Origin: Clostridia bacterium
Lineage (GTDB): Bacteria; Bacillota_A; Clostridia; Christensenellales; Aristaeellaceae
DNA: 34,049 nucleotides
Direction of reading: 5' to 3'
NCBI GenBank assembly: GCA_017397695.1
Contig: JAFQIF010000048.1
Coordinates: 1 to 34,049 of the forward strand
How positions within the stretch are numbered: the first letter of the stretch is position 1; each line of letters opens with the position of its first letter. Shown piece by piece: positions 1-8,221 of this stretch. A program made the position numbers and the translations under genes. The notes beneath the pieces were generated by a model. The model had not been told where the DNA came from and ran no database searches. It saw only the letters and a program-made list of their open reading frames with translations.

Positions 1-64
1 CGTCGTCCGATTCGCGGACATGGTCCGTGACAGTTACCTCACCGGCCAGTGAGCAATCTGCCAC
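1..64 (-). CDS. Unrecognised protein, N-terminal 21 codons only (runs off the window)
   Basis: An open frame on the minus strand starts at a GTG at position 64 and runs off the left edge. AAAGGGG lies 5 nt upstream of the GTG, and a promoter with TATAAT and TTGCGC lies just before that. The visible peptide begins V-A-D-C-S-L-A-G-E-V-T-V-T-D-H-V-R-E-S-D-D, an acidic start that I do not recognise. An overlapping ATG in another frame stops after 11 codons. The plus strand has a competing short frame that ends at 52, which could be the tail of a gene, but the promoter and ribosome binding site favour the minus strand. No function can be given. Confidence 0.45.
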   Translation of the reverse strand, partial: MADCSLAGEVTVTDHVRESDD

Positions 65-91
65 TTCATCCCCTTTGCAGACATCTTCCAC

Positions 92-120
92 ATTATATTC
101 GAAAACCTGAAAAAGCGCAA
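92..120 (-). promoter_or_regulatory. Promoter for the minus-strand gene starting at 64
   Basis: On the minus strand, TTGCGC (115-120) and a perfect TATAAT (92-97) are separated by 17 nt. The gene's ribosome binding site follows within about 20 nt, giving a short leader. Confidence 0.55.
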
Positions 121-507
121 TACCTTTTTTGAAATTTTTTTCGATTTTTTTGAACTTTCTTTTACGCCGCCCTTTTCCCGATCACCCTCAAAAAACCAAG
201 CATTGCTTAGCTTTTTCCGCACTTTTTACGCCCGTTTATCAATCCCTTTATTTATCCACGCTTCCGGGCGTATCATTTAACAATTTCATGCACACTCTCC
301 CGTGCGTATCATCTTCCTCGAAATATAATATTCAACCAATTTTTACGCCAATTCAGCCTGTTTTTCTGTCATCTTGCACAATATTCTTCTTCCCTTTCTA
401 TACTTGTTTACTGGTATACAAGTCTACAACTTGACGCTTTAGTGCTTTAAAGCGTTTTGACGCCTTTTCTGAAACATCAGACGTCTGCCCGGTTTTCCGA
501 TACACAC
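121..507. other. AT-rich gene-free stretch between two minus-strand genes
   Basis: About 390 nt without a convincing gene, much richer in A and T than the coding DNA around it. It holds T-rich tracts on the plus strand (125-165), two direct repeats of the type GKGCGTATCAT (266-276 and 302-312, 36 nt apart), a large inverted repeat (399-426) and a smaller one, CGCTTTA/TAAAGCG (435-454), flanked by two TTGACGC copies (431-437 and 457-463). A single near-consensus DnaA-type box, TTATCCACG, is at 252-260. It lies upstream of the gene starting at 64 and may carry its control sites or a small RNA. Confidence 0.4.
399..426. promoter_or_regulatory. Candidate operator: inverted repeat ACTTGT-N10-ACAAGT
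   Basis: TATACTTGT (399-407) and ACAAGTCTA (418-426) form 9-nt arms with one mismatch around a 10-nt spacer. The TTGT...ACAA core resembles sites bound by GntR-type repressors. That resemblance is inference, and no regulator gene is visible nearby. Confidence 0.35.
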
Positions 508-536
508 AGAAAGGGCCGCCCCTGCGGGCGGCCCTG
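508..536 (-). terminator. Terminator hairpin after citrate synthase
   Basis: AGGGCCGCCC (512-521) pairs perfectly with GGGCGGCCCT (526-535) around the loop CTGC. On the minus strand it is followed by TTTCTGTGTG, a weak T tract, 14 nt beyond the citrate synthase stop. Confidence 0.6.
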
Positions 537-549
537 TATTCTTCCGTAT

Positions 550-1914
550 TTATTCCGCTCTCTTCTCCAGAGAGATATATTCCTGCCGATGGATAACCGA
601 CCTGTACGCCGGGCGAATGATGCGCCCGCCGGTAGTGACCTCCTCGATGCGGTGTGCGCACCAGCCCGCGATGCGCGCAATAGCGAACAGCGGCGTATAC
701 AGTTCCTCCGGGATGCCCAGCATCTGATAGATCAGACCGGAATACATATCCACGTTCGCGCAGACGGTCTTCCTGTCGCCCACTCGCTCGCTCAGTGCCC
801 GCAGGCCTTGGCGCTCGATATTCTCCATCAGCTTGAAATCCGCGATGCGTCCCTTGCGTTCAAACAGTTCGCGCGCATATTCCTTGAGAATCTCCGTACG
901 CGGATCGCTGACCGTATAGACCGCATGGCCCAGACCGTAAATCTTGCCGCTGCCGTCGTTGGCCTGCCTGTCAAGGATTTTCTTCATATATGCATAGATC
1001 TCATTTTCGTTGCACTCGTCATGCACGTTCTCGCGTACATTGCGGTACATCTCCATCACCTTGGCGTTGGCGCCGCCGTGGAGCGGACCCTTGAGCGAAT
1101 TGACCGCGCCGGCGATTGCGCCGTAGGTATCCGTGCCTGTGGAGGAAAGCACGCGGCAGGTAAAGGCCGAATTATTGCCGCCGCCGTGCTCCGCATGCAG
1201 GATAAGCATCATATCCAGGATGTGCGCCTCGAGCTTGGTGTACTTGCGGTTGGGTCGCACCAGGGACAGGAAATTCTCCGCGACGGACAGGCTCTCGTCC
1301 GGCATATGAATAAAGAGGGAACCGCCATCAAAGTAATGCTTCTTGGCCGCATAGGCATTAGCCACGATGATCGGGAAGCGGCCGATCAGCTCAATGGACT
1401 GGCGCAGCAGATTCTCAATCGACGTATCGTCGGGATTATCGTCATAGGAATAGAGGGAAAGCACGCCGCGGGAGAGCTTGTTCATGATGTTGGCGCTGGG
1501 CGCCTTGAGGATCATATCCTCAATAAAGCCGCGCGGCAGCTTGCGCGCAGCGGAAAGCTCCATATCAAAGCGCTCCAGCTGCGCTTTGCTGGGCAGGCTG
1601 CCCACCAGCAGCAGGTAGATCACCTCTTCAAAGCCGAATGTGCTCTCCGCCATATGCGTGCGCACAATATCCTGCACGTCGTAGCCGCGGTAATACAGCT
1701 TGCCCGGCATCGGCTCCGGCTCGCCATCCACCATCTGATAACCCTGAACACTGCCCACCGCCGTCACGCCGGCCAGCACGCCGGTGCCGTCCGCGTTGCG
1801 CAGGCCGCGCTTGATATTATAATGATTGAACTGACGGGGATCGATGGCGTAATTGGCCTTCATTTCCTCGAACAGGGAGGATACACGGGGATTATCCATG
1901 TTCATATTCAGCAT
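550..1914 (-). CDS. gltA: Citrate synthase
   Basis: Condenses oxaloacetate and acetyl-CoA to citrate in the cytoplasm. The 454-residue protein has the whole citrate synthase fold. The three catalytic residues are visible: His279 in LHGGAN, His330 in GLGHAVY and Asp389 in VDMYSG. HAEHGGGNNSAF precedes them. The start is uncertain among clustered in-frame codons (GTG 1926, ATG 1923, ATG 1914, ATG 1905). I chose 1914 because GGAG ends 11 nt upstream, a spacing also seen at other genes here; 1923 would be only about 2 nt from it. It is divergent from the aconitase gene. With aconitase and isocitrate dehydrogenase it forms an oxidative half-pathway to 2-oxoglutarate, typical of anaerobes that use it for glutamate synthesis (inference). 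Confidence 0.95.
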   Translation of the reverse strand: MLNMNMDNPRVSSLFEEMKANYAIDPRQFNHYNIKRGLRNADGTGVLAGVTAVGSVQGYQMVDGEPEPMPGKLYYRGYDVQDIVRTHMAESTFGFEEVIYLLLVGSLPSKAQLERFDMELSAARKLPRGFIEDMILKAPSANIMNKLSRGVLSLYSYDDNPDDTSIENLLRQSIELIGRFPIIVANAYAAKKHYFDGGSLFIHMPDESLSVAENFLSLVRPNRKYTKLEAHILDMMLILHAEHGGGNNSAFTCRVLSSTGTDTYGAIAGAVNSLKGPLHGGANAKVMEMYRNVRENVHDECNENEIYAYMKKILDRQANDGSGKIYGLGHAVYTVSDPRTEILKEYARELFERKGRIADFKLMENIERQGLRALSERVGDRKTVCANVDMYSGLIYQMLGIPEELYTPLFAIARIAGWCAHRIEEVTTGGRIIRPAYRSVIHRQEYISLEKRAE

Positions 1915-1949
1915 ACAATGCATCACTCCATCTCGCTTACAATGACATT

Positions 1950-1978
1950 AGGATACACTATTTCCCCCAGAAATGCAA
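1950..1978 (-). promoter_or_regulatory. Promoter of citrate synthase
   Basis: On the minus strand TTGCAT (1973-1978), a 17-nt spacer and TATCCT (1950-1955) precede the citrate synthase start by about 35 nt. The divergent aconitase promoter uses the same -35 sequence. Between the two lie direct repeats of AGAATCGC (1991-1998 and 2030-2037). Confidence 0.55.
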
Positions 1979-2057
1979 CAGCGTTTTTTGAGAATCGCAA
2001 TTTCAGTCAATTATCACCTAAAAAAATGAAGAATCGCGGATAAATTTCCTCCAATTC

Positions 2058-2086
2058 TTGCATTTCTTCATTTGCTATGCTATAAT
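2058..2086 (+). promoter_or_regulatory. Promoter of the aconitase gene
   Basis: TTGCAT (2058-2063), 17-nt spacer, TATAAT (2081-2086). AGGAGG follows at 2096-2101, so the transcript leader would be only about 20 nt. ATGAAGAA (2026-2033) and TTCTTCAT (2064-2071) form an 8-nt inverted repeat whose right arm lies between the -35 and -10, a possible operator. Confidence 0.7.
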
Positions 2087-2112
2087 GCCGGAAACAGGAG
2101 GTGCTTTTTTCC

Positions 2113-4263
2113 ATGATTACGCTCACCAAACAGCCCGTTTCCCTCGTCGCCGGCGTGCCCTGCGCGCTTGCCGCGCCTGCCAGCCGCGAGGGCACCATGG
2201 CTTATTCTATATTGAAGCAGCACAATCGCGGCGCGTCCGACGCCGCCCTTCGTATTCGCTTTGACGCGCTGATCTCGCACGATATCACCTACGTCGGCAT
2301 CATCCAGACGGCGCGCGCCAGCGGCCTGGAGCGCTTCCCCGTGCCCTACGCGCTCACAAACTGCCACAACAGCCTGTGCGCCGTCGGCGGCACCATCAAC
2401 GAAGATGATCATGCGTTCGGCCTTTCCGCCGCGAAGAAGTACGGCGGCATCTATGTACCGGCAAACATGGCCGTCATCCATCAGTACGCCCGCGAAGCGC
2501 TCGCCCGCTGCGGCGGCATGATCCTGGGCTCCGACAGCCACACCCGCTACGGCGCGCTGGGCTGCATGGGCGTGGGCGAAGGCGGACCGGAGCTGGTCAA
2601 GCAGCTGCTGGAAAACACCTATGACGTCGCACCGCCTGAGGTGATCCTCGTCTATCTGGAGGGCGAAGTACCCCACGGCGTCGGCCCCCACGACGCAGCG
2701 CTCGCCCTGTGCGGCGCAGTCTACAACAATGGCTTCGTCAAAAACAAGATCCTCGAGTTCGCCGGCCCGGGTGTGAAGAACCTGCCAATGGATTTCCGCA
2801 TGGCGCTGGACGTGATGACTACCGAGACCGCATGCCTGTCTTCCATTTGGATCACCGACGAGTGCACGAAGGATTTCTATGCGCGCCACGGCCGCTCCGA
2901 TGCCTTCAAGCCGCTTGCGCCCGCCGAGGGCGCCAGCTACGACGGCATGGTGCGCATCAACCTTTCCAAGCTCAAGCCCATGATCGCCCTGCCCTATCAC
3001 CCCTCCAACGCCTACACCATCGAGGATTTCAAGGCCAATGCCGCCGACATCCTTGCCGGCGCAGGCTGGATCGGCGATAAGTGGGACGGCAGAAACCTGC
3101 ACATGGATCAGGGCGTGATCGCAGGCTGCGCCGGTGGTCTGTACCAGTCCATTGCCGAAGCCGCTGCCATCCTCAAGGATAAGCATGTGGGCGGCTTCCC
3201 GCTCTCCGTCTATCCCGCCAGCCTGCCGCTCAATGTGGCGCTGGCCGACAAGGGGCATCTGACCACGCTCATGCGCGCGGGCGCGCTCATTAAGCCGTGC
3301 TTCTGCGGACCGTGCTTCGGCGCAGGCGACGTACCCATGCACATGGGCCTCTCCGCCCGCCATACCACGCGCAACTTCCCCAACCGCGAGGGCTCCAAGC
3401 CCGGCGAGGGCCAGCTGGCTGCCGTCGCGCTGATGGATGCGCGCTCCATCGCCGCCACCGCACTCAACGGCGGCGTGCTCACCCCGGCCAGCGAAATCGA
3501 CTATGAGCGCGACTGGACCGATGAGAGCAGCTTCGACGAGAATATCTACAAGAAGAACGTATACTTCAGCGCCGGCGCGCCGGACAGCAATGCGCAGCTG
3601 CGCTTCGGCCCGAACATCGCCGATTGGCCGAAGTTTGAGCCGCTGAAGGACGACATGCTCATCGGCCTGGCCAGCTCTCTGGACGACGCCGTAACCACCA
3701 CCGACGAGCTGATCCCCTCCGGCGAAACCTCTTCCTATCGCTCCAATCCGGTTCGCCTGTCCGAGTTCGCGCTTTCCCGCCGCGATCCGGGCTATGTCGG
3801 CCGCTCCAAGGATATTCGCGACGGCAAGACCGACGCCTCCGCCGCAGCCGCGCTCGTCGGCGCAGATCTGGCGAAGACGACCGTCGGCTCCGGCATCTGG
3901 GCCAATTGCCCGGGTGATGGTTCCGCCCGTGAGCAGGCCGCGTCCTGCCAGCGCGTGCTCGGCGGCGTAGCGAACATCGCCGCAGAATACGCCACGCGCC
4001 GCTACCGAGCCAACCTGATCAACTGGGGCATTGTGCCCTTCATCGCCCCTGCGCAGGGCCTTGCCGTGGGCGACTGGGTCTACGTGCCTGGCATCCGCGA
4101 AAAGCTCGCGCGCGGCGAGACCGAGTTCGCCGCCAAGCTCGTGCGCGGCGGTGCCGTATCCGATATCACGCTCACCCTGCCCGGCATTTCCGATAAGGAG
4201 CGCCAGCTCCTGCAGGAGGGCTGCCTGATCAACCACTACGCAGCCCAGCGCAAAAACGGTTGA
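2113..4263 (+). CDS. Aconitate hydratase (aconitase-family [4Fe-4S] hydratase)
   Basis: Expected to isomerise citrate to isocitrate through a [4Fe-4S] cluster. The 716-residue protein shows the family signature SDSHT at residues 140-144 and probable cluster cysteines Cys339 (GCAGG), Cys398 and Cys401 (CGPC). A substrate-site NFPNREGS segment follows, then a C-terminal swivel domain from about residue 580. The sequence looks closer to the divergent YbhJ/'hydratase' branch than to AcnA or AcnB, so specificity rests partly on its position between citrate synthase and isocitrate dehydrogenase. The start is ATG 2113: AGGAGG lies 11 nt upstream and overlaps a GTG at 2101 that would otherwise extend the frame. 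It is probably co-transcribed with icd across a 168-nt gap that carries a repeat. Confidence 0.88.
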   Translation: MITLTKQPVSLVAGVPCALAAPASREGTMAYSILKQHNRGASDAALRIRFDALISHDITYVGIIQTARASGLERFPVPYALTNCHNSLCAVGGTINEDDHAFGLSAAKKYGGIYVPANMAVIHQYAREALARCGGMILGSDSHTRYGALGCMGVGEGGPELVKQLLENTYDVAPPEVILVYLEGEVPHGVGPHDAALALCGAVYNNGFVKNKILEFAGPGVKNLPMDFRMALDVMTTETACLSSIWITDECTKDFYARHGRSDAFKPLAPAEGASYDGMVRINLSKLKPMIALPYHPSNAYTIEDFKANAADILAGAGWIGDKWDGRNLHMDQGVIAGCAGGLYQSIAEAAAILKDKHVGGFPLSVYPASLPLNVALADKGHLTTLMRAGALIKPCFCGPCFGAGDVPMHMGLSARHTTRNFPNREGSKPGEGQLAAVALMDARSIAATALNGGVLTPASEIDYERDWTDESSFDENIYKKNVYFSAGAPDSNAQLRFGPNIADWPKFEPLKDDMLIGLASSLDDAVTTTDELIPSGETSSYRSNPVRLSEFALSRRDPGYVGRSKDIRDGKTDASAAAALVGADLAKTTVGSGIWANCPGDGSAREQAASCQRVLGGVANIAAEYATRRYRANLINWGIVPFIAPAQGLAVGDWVYVPGIREKLARGETEFAAKLVRGGAVSDITLTLPGISDKERQLLQEGCLINHYAAQRKNG

Positions 4264-4287
4264 GGAGAAACGGAAAGCCAACAGGAA

Positions 4288-4357
4288 ACATTGGGGCCGC
4301 AGGCCCCAATCCCCGCTCGGGGACATCGTCCTCGAACCCCGTCTTCGCTTCGCGCAG
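4288..4357 (-). repeat. Double-hairpin element, copy 1 (between aconitase and icd)
   Basis: Read on the minus strand: head GCGCGAAGCGAAG (4343-4355), hairpin 1 with arms TCGGGGAC/GTCCTCGA (4317-4335, one G-T pair), and hairpin 2 with arms ATTGGGGCC/GGCCCCAAT (4290-4298 and 4302-4310). It has the same order and spacing as the other six copies, with different stem sequences. It lies within the presumed acn-icd transcript. Confidence 0.75.
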
Positions 4358-4431
4358 TTTTAAGCTAATGCGCGATAATACGCGCGGTATTAAGCAATGA
4401 CACAACGATTTCATATAGAGGAGTGATTCCC

Positions 4432-5631
4432 ATGGCGAAGATTCCCATGCTCAATCCCATCGTCGAGATGGATGGCGACGAAATGACCCGCATTCTCTGG
4501 CAGCAGATCAAAGAAGAGCTGCTCGAGCCGTTTGTGGAACTGAATACCGAATATTATGATCTGGGCCTGAAGCACCGAGACGAGACCGACGATCAGGTCA
4601 CCATCGACGCCGCACTGGCCACGCAGCGCCTGGGCGTGGCCGTCAAATGCGCCACGATCACCCCGAATGCGCAGCGCGTGGAGGAATATGGCCTCAAGCA
4701 GATGTGGAAGAGCCCGAATGCGACTATCCGTGCCATTCTGGACGGTACTGTCTTCCGTGCGCCGATCATCACCGGCAACATTGAGCCGGCCGTGCGCTTC
4801 TGGAAAAAGCCTATCACCATCGCCCGCCATGCCTACGGCGACGTATACAAGGCCAGCGAAATCGCCATCCCCGGCGCGGGCAAGGTTGAGCTCGTCTATA
4901 CCGCCGAGGACGGCACAAAGGAAAGCAAGCTTGTGCACGAATTCAAGGGTGCGGGCCTTGTGCAGGGCATGCACAACACCGACGCCTCCATCCGCGCCTT
5001 TGCCCATTCCTGCTTCCGCTATGCGCTGGAAACCAAGCAGGATCTTTGGTTCAGCACCAAAGATACCATCTCCAAGACGTACGATCAGACGTTCAAGCTC
5101 ACCTTCCAGGAGATCTACGACAATGACTACAAGGCCGATTTCGAGGCAAACGGCATTGAGTACTTCTATACCCTGATCGACGACGCTGTCGCGCGCGTCA
5201 TCCGCTCCAAGGGCGGCTTCATCTGGGCGCTGAAGAATTATGATGGCGACGTGATGAGCGACATGGTTTCCACAGCCTTCGGTTCGCTGGCAATGATGAC
5301 CAGCGTGCTCGTCAGCCCAAGCGGCGTGTATGAGTTCGAGGCGGCGCACGGCACCGTCACCCGTCACTACTATCGCTACCTCAAGGGCGAGGAAACCTCC
5401 ACCAACCCGATGGCCACCATCTTCGCCTGGACCGGCGCGCTCGCCAAGCGCGGCGAGCTCGACGGCAATCAGGCGCTGTGCGCCTTCGCCGCAAAGCTCG
5501 AAGCCGCCTGCCTGGCTGCCGTGGAGGAGGGCTACGTCACCGGCGACCTGGCTGCTCTCATCGGTCCGACGGCCACGAAACTCACCTCGCTGCAGTTCCT
5601 GCGCAACATCCGCGCCAGGCTGGAGCAGTAA
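4432..5631 (+). CDS. icd: NADP-dependent isocitrate dehydrogenase
   Basis: Oxidises isocitrate to 2-oxoglutarate with release of CO2, probably reducing NADP. The 399-residue protein is the eukaryote-like homodimeric type: it opens with [16 protein letters not shown] and carries KSPNATIR and [11 protein letters not shown] substrate-binding segments, a metal-binding NYDGDVMSD segment and the [12 protein letters not shown] motif near the coenzyme site. The start is ATG 4432, with GAGGAG at 4418-4423 spaced 8 nt away; an in-frame GTG at 4423 overlaps that site and is rejected. It completes the set of enzymes from citrate to 2-oxoglutarate with its upstream neighbour. A strong hairpin terminator follows directly. 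Confidence 0.95.
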   Translation: MAKIPMLNPIVEMDGDEMTRILWQQIKEELLEPFVELNTEYYDLGLKHRDETDDQVTIDAALATQRLGVAVKCATITPNAQRVEEYGLKQMWKSPNATIRAILDGTVFRAPIITGNIEPAVRFWKKPITIARHAYGDVYKASEIAIPGAGKVELVYTAEDGTKESKLVHEFKGAGLVQGMHNTDASIRAFAHSCFRYALETKQDLWFSTKDTISKTYDQTFKLTFQEIYDNDYKADFEANGIEYFYTLIDDAVARVIRSKGGFIWALKNYDGDVMSDMVSTAFGSLAMMTSVLVSPSGVYEFEAAHGTVTRHYYRYLKGEETSTNPMATIFAWTGALAKRGELDGNQALCAFAAKLEAACLAAVEEGYVTGDLAALIGPTATKLTSLQFLRNIRARLEQ

Positions 5632-5644
5632 TCCATCAGACAGC

Positions 5645-5678
5645 AAAAGGGCGTTTCCTAGTGAGGAAACGCCCTTTT
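5645..5678. terminator. Bidirectional terminator between icd and the L,D-transpeptidase gene
   Basis: AAAAGGGCGTTTCC (5645-5658) pairs perfectly with GGAAACGCCCTTTT (5665-5678) around a 6-nt loop. A runs on one side and T runs on the other let it end both converging genes. Confidence 0.92.
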
Positions 5679-5689
5679 CTTCTATTATA

Positions 5690-7300
5690 TTATTCCACGC
5701 CGAATGCGGCCTTCGCTTCGTCGGTGATCTCTGCGCCAATCTGTTCGGCGGAGGCGACATAGCGCTTGTACAGCTCCGCCCGTTTGAGCGGCGCGCCGCA
5801 ATACACGCATGGCGTGAGCTTCTTAAACGCATCGCTGTCCAGATCGCCGTAGGTGAAATCGCCCGTAAGCGGCAGGAATTCATCCTTTACGCCGGAGCAA
5901 CTTGCATCCAGGTGGTAGTTTCTGCCTCCGTCGGGATTGCGGTACAGCGGCAGGTCTGCCTCCGGCAGCTCTGGATCGTACATCCTGCGGCCCTTATCCT
6001 CCCAGACGAACACCTTCGTATTCTTTTCCAGGTTGTCCCAGAACCACTGCATGTTGATGCCGTCAGCATTCTTTCTGCGCGGAATGCGCACGCAGCCGTG
6101 GCTGGCCTTGTAGCCCAGCTGCGGCTCGTAATTGTCGTAGATCTTCGTCTTTCCATCCGCGCCAACGTCGTGGAGCACCTCATGCAGCAGCGTGCCGCCG
6201 TTGATGCGCAAGGCAAAGCGGCCGATCGTGCGGCTGCCCGCCTTGAAATCGCCTGTCCAGCTAACCACGAGGAACTCGCCCGCCGGGGTTTCGTTGTAGG
6301 GCTGGCTCTTGGTATTCAGCCCCGTGGATACATCCAGCGAGCTGATGATCCGTCCGCCTTCAAACACATAGAGCTTCTGTCTGAGCTTATCCACCAACAG
6401 CGCATACTTATCGCTGGGCGTCACCGTCTTCAGGCGGCTTTTTTTGATATAGCCCTGCACTTTGCTGGCCGCAATGGATTCCATGTAACTGTTGTCGGTC
6501 TTCGTGCCGTCGTTGGTATAGGCCTCGATGAGCACATAGCCGTCTCCGTCCGTATCCTCCTCCAGCACATTGACGCCCTGGCTCTGTCCGTGCAGCTCGC
6601 CCGCGCAGTTCTCCTTATAAGGGCGCGCGCTGATGCCCGGTGAATGGGTAATGTAGATGTTCTCCGTTTGCTCGCCCTCGAGCACCGTGATCGGCTGCAT
6701 CATCAGATCCCACACCGCCTGCTGATGCTCAGGGTTGGTCAGGTCATAATCGTCCGGGTTCATCTCCCAGAAGCTCGCTGCCTGCGGCACGCTGTTGCGC
6801 TCAGCCGCATACACAACCTCATCCTCGTCGGCAATCTCCGCGGCGATGGACAGTTCGTCCCAGTTCTTCGCCTCCTGCACATCCAGCGCGCTCAGATCGA
6901 GCACATTCTCGCTGCGCGCGGCTTCGCTTTCAAAGATATGCAGCGAAAAGACCTGACTCTCGCTTTTATCGCCCCAGTAGTTTTTCAGCTGTACCTTCGC
7001 CATATAATCGCCTGGCGCGGCATGCGTGCCGTCCGGCAAAACGCCGTTCCAGGCCAAGCGCCCCGTTCCAGCTTCAATCTGCATCGCGCCCACATCGTAC
7101 ACCGCCTCGCCGGTTTCACCGCTGAGCAGCTGCAGCGCAAGCGTGCCGCCCTCGCTGGCGGCAAAATCAAAATACCAGCCCTCTGCGCCGCTCACCAGCG
7201 CCGCATCGCCCGGCAGAACGCCTGAAAGTTCCGGCGCAGCCAAGGCCAGGGCCGGCATCAGGCACAGTGCGGACAAAAGCAGGCAAATGTGTTTCTTCAT
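5690..7300 (-). CDS. Exported L,D-transpeptidase (YkuD domain) with Ig-like N-terminus and Cys-rich C-terminus
   Basis: Likely cross-links or edits peptidoglycan at the cell surface. The 536-residue protein starts with a signal peptide (KKHICLLLSALCLMPALALA). Next comes a region of about 100 residues resembling FlgD-type Ig folds (GDYMAKVQL), then a long linker region. The YkuD catalytic domain spans roughly residues 310-440, with the nucleophile in SHGCVRIP (His401, Cys403). The last 80 residues hold YHLDASC and a distal PCVYCGAP, a Cys/His arrangement like small metal-binding modules appended to other exported proteins. GGGAG precedes the ATG by about 9 nt. It lies downstream of another envelope gene on the same strand, separated by a hairpin. 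No promoter of its own is obvious. Confidence 0.9.
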   Translation of the reverse strand: MKKHICLLLSALCLMPALALAAPELSGVLPGDAALVSGAEGWYFDFAASEGGTLALQLLSGETGEAVYDVGAMQIEAGTGRLAWNGVLPDGTHAAPGDYMAKVQLKNYWGDKSESQVFSLHIFESEAARSENVLDLSALDVQEAKNWDELSIAAEIADEDEVVYAAERNSVPQAASFWEMNPDDYDLTNPEHQQAVWDLMMQPITVLEGEQTENIYITHSPGISARPYKENCAGELHGQSQGVNVLEEDTDGDGYVLIEAYTNDGTKTDNSYMESIAASKVQGYIKKSRLKTVTPSDKYALLVDKLRQKLYVFEGGRIISSLDVSTGLNTKSQPYNETPAGEFLVVSWTGDFKAGSRTIGRFALRINGGTLLHEVLHDVGADGKTKIYDNYEPQLGYKASHGCVRIPRRKNADGINMQWFWDNLEKNTKVFVWEDKGRRMYDPELPEADLPLYRNPDGGRNYHLDASCSGVKDEFLPLTGDFTYGDLDSDAFKKLTPCVYCGAPLKRAELYKRYVASAEQIGAEITDEAKAAFGVE

Positions 7301-7344
7301 ATAAATATTCTCCCAAATCAGGTGTCCCTGTTAAACATGAACCG

Positions 7345-7380
7345 AAAAGGGGCTGTAAAGACTCTCTCTTTACAGCCTCT
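7345..7380 (-). terminator. Probable terminator between the zinc-ribbon/PG-binding gene and the L,D-transpeptidase gene
   Basis: GGCTGTAAAG (7351-7360) and CTTTACAGCC (7368-7377) form a perfect 10-bp stem with a 7-nt loop. On the minus strand it is followed by CCTTTTC, a short T run, so read-through into the L,D-transpeptidase gene is possible. Confidence 0.6.
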
Positions 7381-7398
7381 TCTTTCGTACTGATCCGA

Positions 7399-8151
7399 TC
7401 AGCCCGGCAGATCCAGAATATCGCCCGGGGCCACCGTCGTCTCCGGAATCGGAGTCACGGAGGACTTGGCAAACAGCGCTTCCTGCGTCATTCTGCCGGC
7501 AATGCCGTCGGCATCCAGGCCATTGTCCTCCTGGAACTTCTTGACCGCGGTCTGCGTGCCGGTACCGAAGTTGCCGTCTGCCGCGCCGCTGAGGTAGCCC
7601 AGCTCGGCCAGCGCCTGCTGCAGCGTCACAACATCCGGACCCTCATCGCCCTTGCGCAGGGTGGTATAGGTCGGCGCAGCTACCGGTGCCGGGGTCGGCG
7701 TCACTTCGATTGCAGGGGTCGGCGTAATCTCTGCGCGCGGAGTCGGGGTCGGCGTCGCACCGAAGACAACGAAATTGCCCGCCTGGCCCTGCTGCTGCAC
7801 AGCCGGCGTGTTGGTCGCCTGCGGCGCCTTGGCGTCGCCCGCGCCAAACATGGACATGATGATCATCGCAATGATGACAATCAGAATCACAATCAGACCA
7901 AACGCGATGATCATCGGCGTCTTGTCCGCATTCTTCTTGCTGCCGCGGCTGCCCTTGGTGTAAGCGGGCTTCTTGCCGCCCCTGCCGCTCTTGGTGCTCT
8001 TGCGCACAGGCGCTTTCTTGGCATTCTCCGGCTGGGACGGATCCTTCGGCGTGGCGCTCGGCTGCGGCTTCAGGCCAGCAAGATTGGAATAGCACAGCGG
8101 ACAGATGTTGCTTCCGTCCGGGATCTTGTTATGACAGTGGGGACAAAACAT
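7399..8151 (-). CDS. Membrane protein with N-terminal zinc ribbon and C-terminal peptidoglycan-binding domain
   Basis: Function unknown; the architecture suggests a membrane-anchored wall-binding protein. The 250 residues read in order: a zinc ribbon with CPHC and CPLC (Cys3, Cys6, Cys17, Cys20); a Lys/Arg-rich cytoplasmic stretch; one strongly hydrophobic segment (about 80-102); a Thr-Pro repeat linker (PTPTP units); and a PG_binding_1-type domain (LRKGDEGPDVVTLQQALAEL to the AGRMTQEALF segment). The start is ATG 8151, with AGGAGGG spaced about 7 nt; upstream in-frame codons lie inside the promoter. The L,D-transpeptidase gene lies downstream on the same strand, consistent with a shared envelope role (inference). 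Confidence 0.85.
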   Translation of the reverse strand: MFCPHCHNKIPDGSNICPLCYSNLAGLKPQPSATPKDPSQPENAKKAPVRKSTKSGRGGKKPAYTKGSRGSKKNADKTPMIIAFGLIVILIVIIAMIIMSMFGAGDAKAPQATNTPAVQQQGQAGNFVVFGATPTPTPRAEITPTPAIEVTPTPAPVAAPTYTTLRKGDEGPDVVTLQQALAELGYLSGAADGNFGTGTQTAVKKFQEDNGLDADGIAGRMTQEALFAKSSVTPIPETTVAPGDILDLPG

Positions 8152-8191
8152 GGTCAGCCCTCCTCTTGATAAGCGTATATCTTCATCATGT

Positions 8192-8221
8192 AGTATAAAC
8201 CACATCGAAAGCATATTTCAA
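8192..8221 (-). promoter_or_regulatory. Promoter of the zinc-ribbon/PG-binding gene
   Basis: On the minus strand TTGAAA (8216-8221), 18-nt spacer, TATACT (8192-8197), about 40 nt before the ATG. Confidence 0.6.

Noticed and set aside
34..222. A 62-codon minus-strand frame rich in Lys and Ser
   Set aside because: It crosses the promoter of the gene starting at 64, has no ribosome binding site, and is a product of A-rich DNA.
252..260. TTATCCACG, a near-perfect DnaA box in an AT-rich region, considered as a replication origin
   Set aside because: Only one such box is visible, and neither dnaA nor dnaN or other origin genes are in the window.
457..2043. A 528-codon plus-strand frame over citrate synthase
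   Set aside because: It is antisense to a gene with intact catalytic residues; composition is rich in His, Ala, Arg and Ile as expected of a shadow frame, and no start signal is present.
2080..4326. A 748-codon open frame on the minus strand opposite the aconitase gene
   Set aside because: It has no protein-family signatures and follows the high third-position GC of the real gene on the other strand. The plus-strand gene has promoter, ribosome binding site and family motifs.
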